DNA from: Stentor roeselii
Lineage: Eukaryota; Ciliophora; Heterotrichea; Heterotrichida; Stentoridae
Direction of reading: 5' to 3'
Assembly: GCA_006503475.1 (NCBI GenBank)
Contig: RSEH01000065.1
Coordinates: 62,001 to 126,000 of the forward strand
DNA length: 64,000 nucleotides
The translations under genes were made by a program, and so were the position numbers. This document shows positions 63,642 to 64,000 of the stretch, in pieces. Positions within the stretch are counted from its first letter, which is position 1; each line of letters starts with the position of its first letter. The notes beneath the pieces were generated by a model, which saw nothing but the letters and a program-made list of their open reading frames with translations, was not told the DNA's origin and did no database searches.

Positions 63642-64000
63642 CTATCTTTTAAGCAAAGTGAGCAATCTAAAAGCGGCAGCTCCACCCATTCCAAAAAGTT
63701 CAGAATCCTTCTCATTGCTATTTCTGCTTGTAACCAACAACAAAAATCCAACAAGTACAGCAGGAACAGGGAAAATAACCAAATAAATAGTATCCCAGGG
63801 TCTTTTCATGATAAAATAAGCTAAAACAGCAGCAACAGATGCTCTCTGAGAGTTAAAACTCGGCAAATTGCTCCTATACCTATTCGCCAAGTAATAATTC
63901 CCAGCGAAATTAGATGCAGCTCCAGCAAAATAAAGAGTATAAAGTCCAGTCCCTCCGACCATCGACGCGACTTGTGTTCCAAAGAAATAAAGAGTCAAAC
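63642..64000 (-). CDS. Rhomboid-like membrane protein, C-terminal part only
   Basis: The frame is open to the window edge; about 119 C-terminal residues are seen. The start GGTGLYTLYFAGAASNFAGN resembles the stretch before the catalytic serine helix in mitochondrial-type rhomboids. The GxSG position reads QRASVAAV and the His-bearing last helix (HxGG) reads FGMGGAAAF, so neither the Gly before Ser nor the catalytic His is visible. It may be an inactive rhomboid. Because the N-terminal half is missing, family assignment is tentative. Confidence 0.55.
   Translation of the reverse strand, partial: LTLYFFGTQVASMVGGTGLYTLYFAGAASNFAGNYYLANRYRSNLPSFNSQRASVAAVLAYFIMKRPWDTIYLVIFPVPAVLVGFLLLVTSRNSNEKDSELFGMGGAAAFRLLTLLKR

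Noticed and set aside
1-64000. Reassignment of TGA to tryptophan, as in Blepharisma
   Set aside because: Tryptophan is TGG in long conserved genes and no in-frame TGA occurs in over 10,000 codons; TGA ends several genes, such as those at 21613 and 43342.
1-64000. tRNA genes
   Set aside because: Spacers were read by eye on both strands for B-box-like GGTTCRANTCC and none was convincing; a covariance search could still find one.

Overview
The window looks like macronuclear DNA of a heterotrich ciliate, most like Stentor. It is AT-rich and carries about 42 mostly intron-free eukaryotic genes on both strands, separated by spacers that are often under 50 bp. TAA, TAG and TGA all end genes and none interrupts the long open frames, so the code is standard; this argues against Blepharisma (TGA = Trp) and Condylostoma. 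Gene structure demands two 15-nt GT-AG introns (in an ammonium-transporter-like gene and in a hypothetical gene), the hallmark intron size of Stentor. A third junction needs only 14 nt.

Layout. 1-5.4 kb: 3' part of a Piezo mechanosensitive channel, then 2.3 kb without a gene. 7.7-25.3 kb: compact housekeeping and regulatory genes (PHD-finger protein, RPB4, CAMK-like kinase with UBA, kinesin-3, coproporphyrinogen oxidase, RING-CH ligase, 2-phosphoglycerate-kinase-like P-loop protein, PEX11 and several unknowns). 25.3-38.2 kb: an accessory island with six tandem genes of an unrecognised multi-zinc-finger/RING-like family, all on the minus strand, interrupted by one plus-strand gene that fuses a T4-type lysozyme domain to an uncharacterised domain and a LIM-like C terminus; the island ends in a broken ABCG gene copy. 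38.5-64 kb: intact ABCG transporter, CSN6, an AMT-family protein without its twin histidines, RICTOR (TORC2), an apicomplexan-style four-site PKG, a thioredoxin-fold ER protein, CLN3, a P-loop ATPase, a voltage-sensor-like protein, a TauE/SafE transporter, a myristoylatable MORN protein and the 3' end of a rhomboid-like gene.

Two signals go beyond single genes. First, the plus strand alternates between G/T-rich and C/A-rich blocks of about 0.3-1.5 kb. The blocks flip inside single reading frames, cross gene boundaries and ignore gene orientation. Second, packing is extreme: three divergent gene pairs have 15-19 bp between start codons, and two convergent pairs share overlapping stop codons. 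The zinc-finger array with its embedded lysozyme gene is the best candidate here for an undescribed lineage-specific system; its function cannot be read from sequence alone. No tRNA, rRNA, CRISPR array or virus-like element was recognised.
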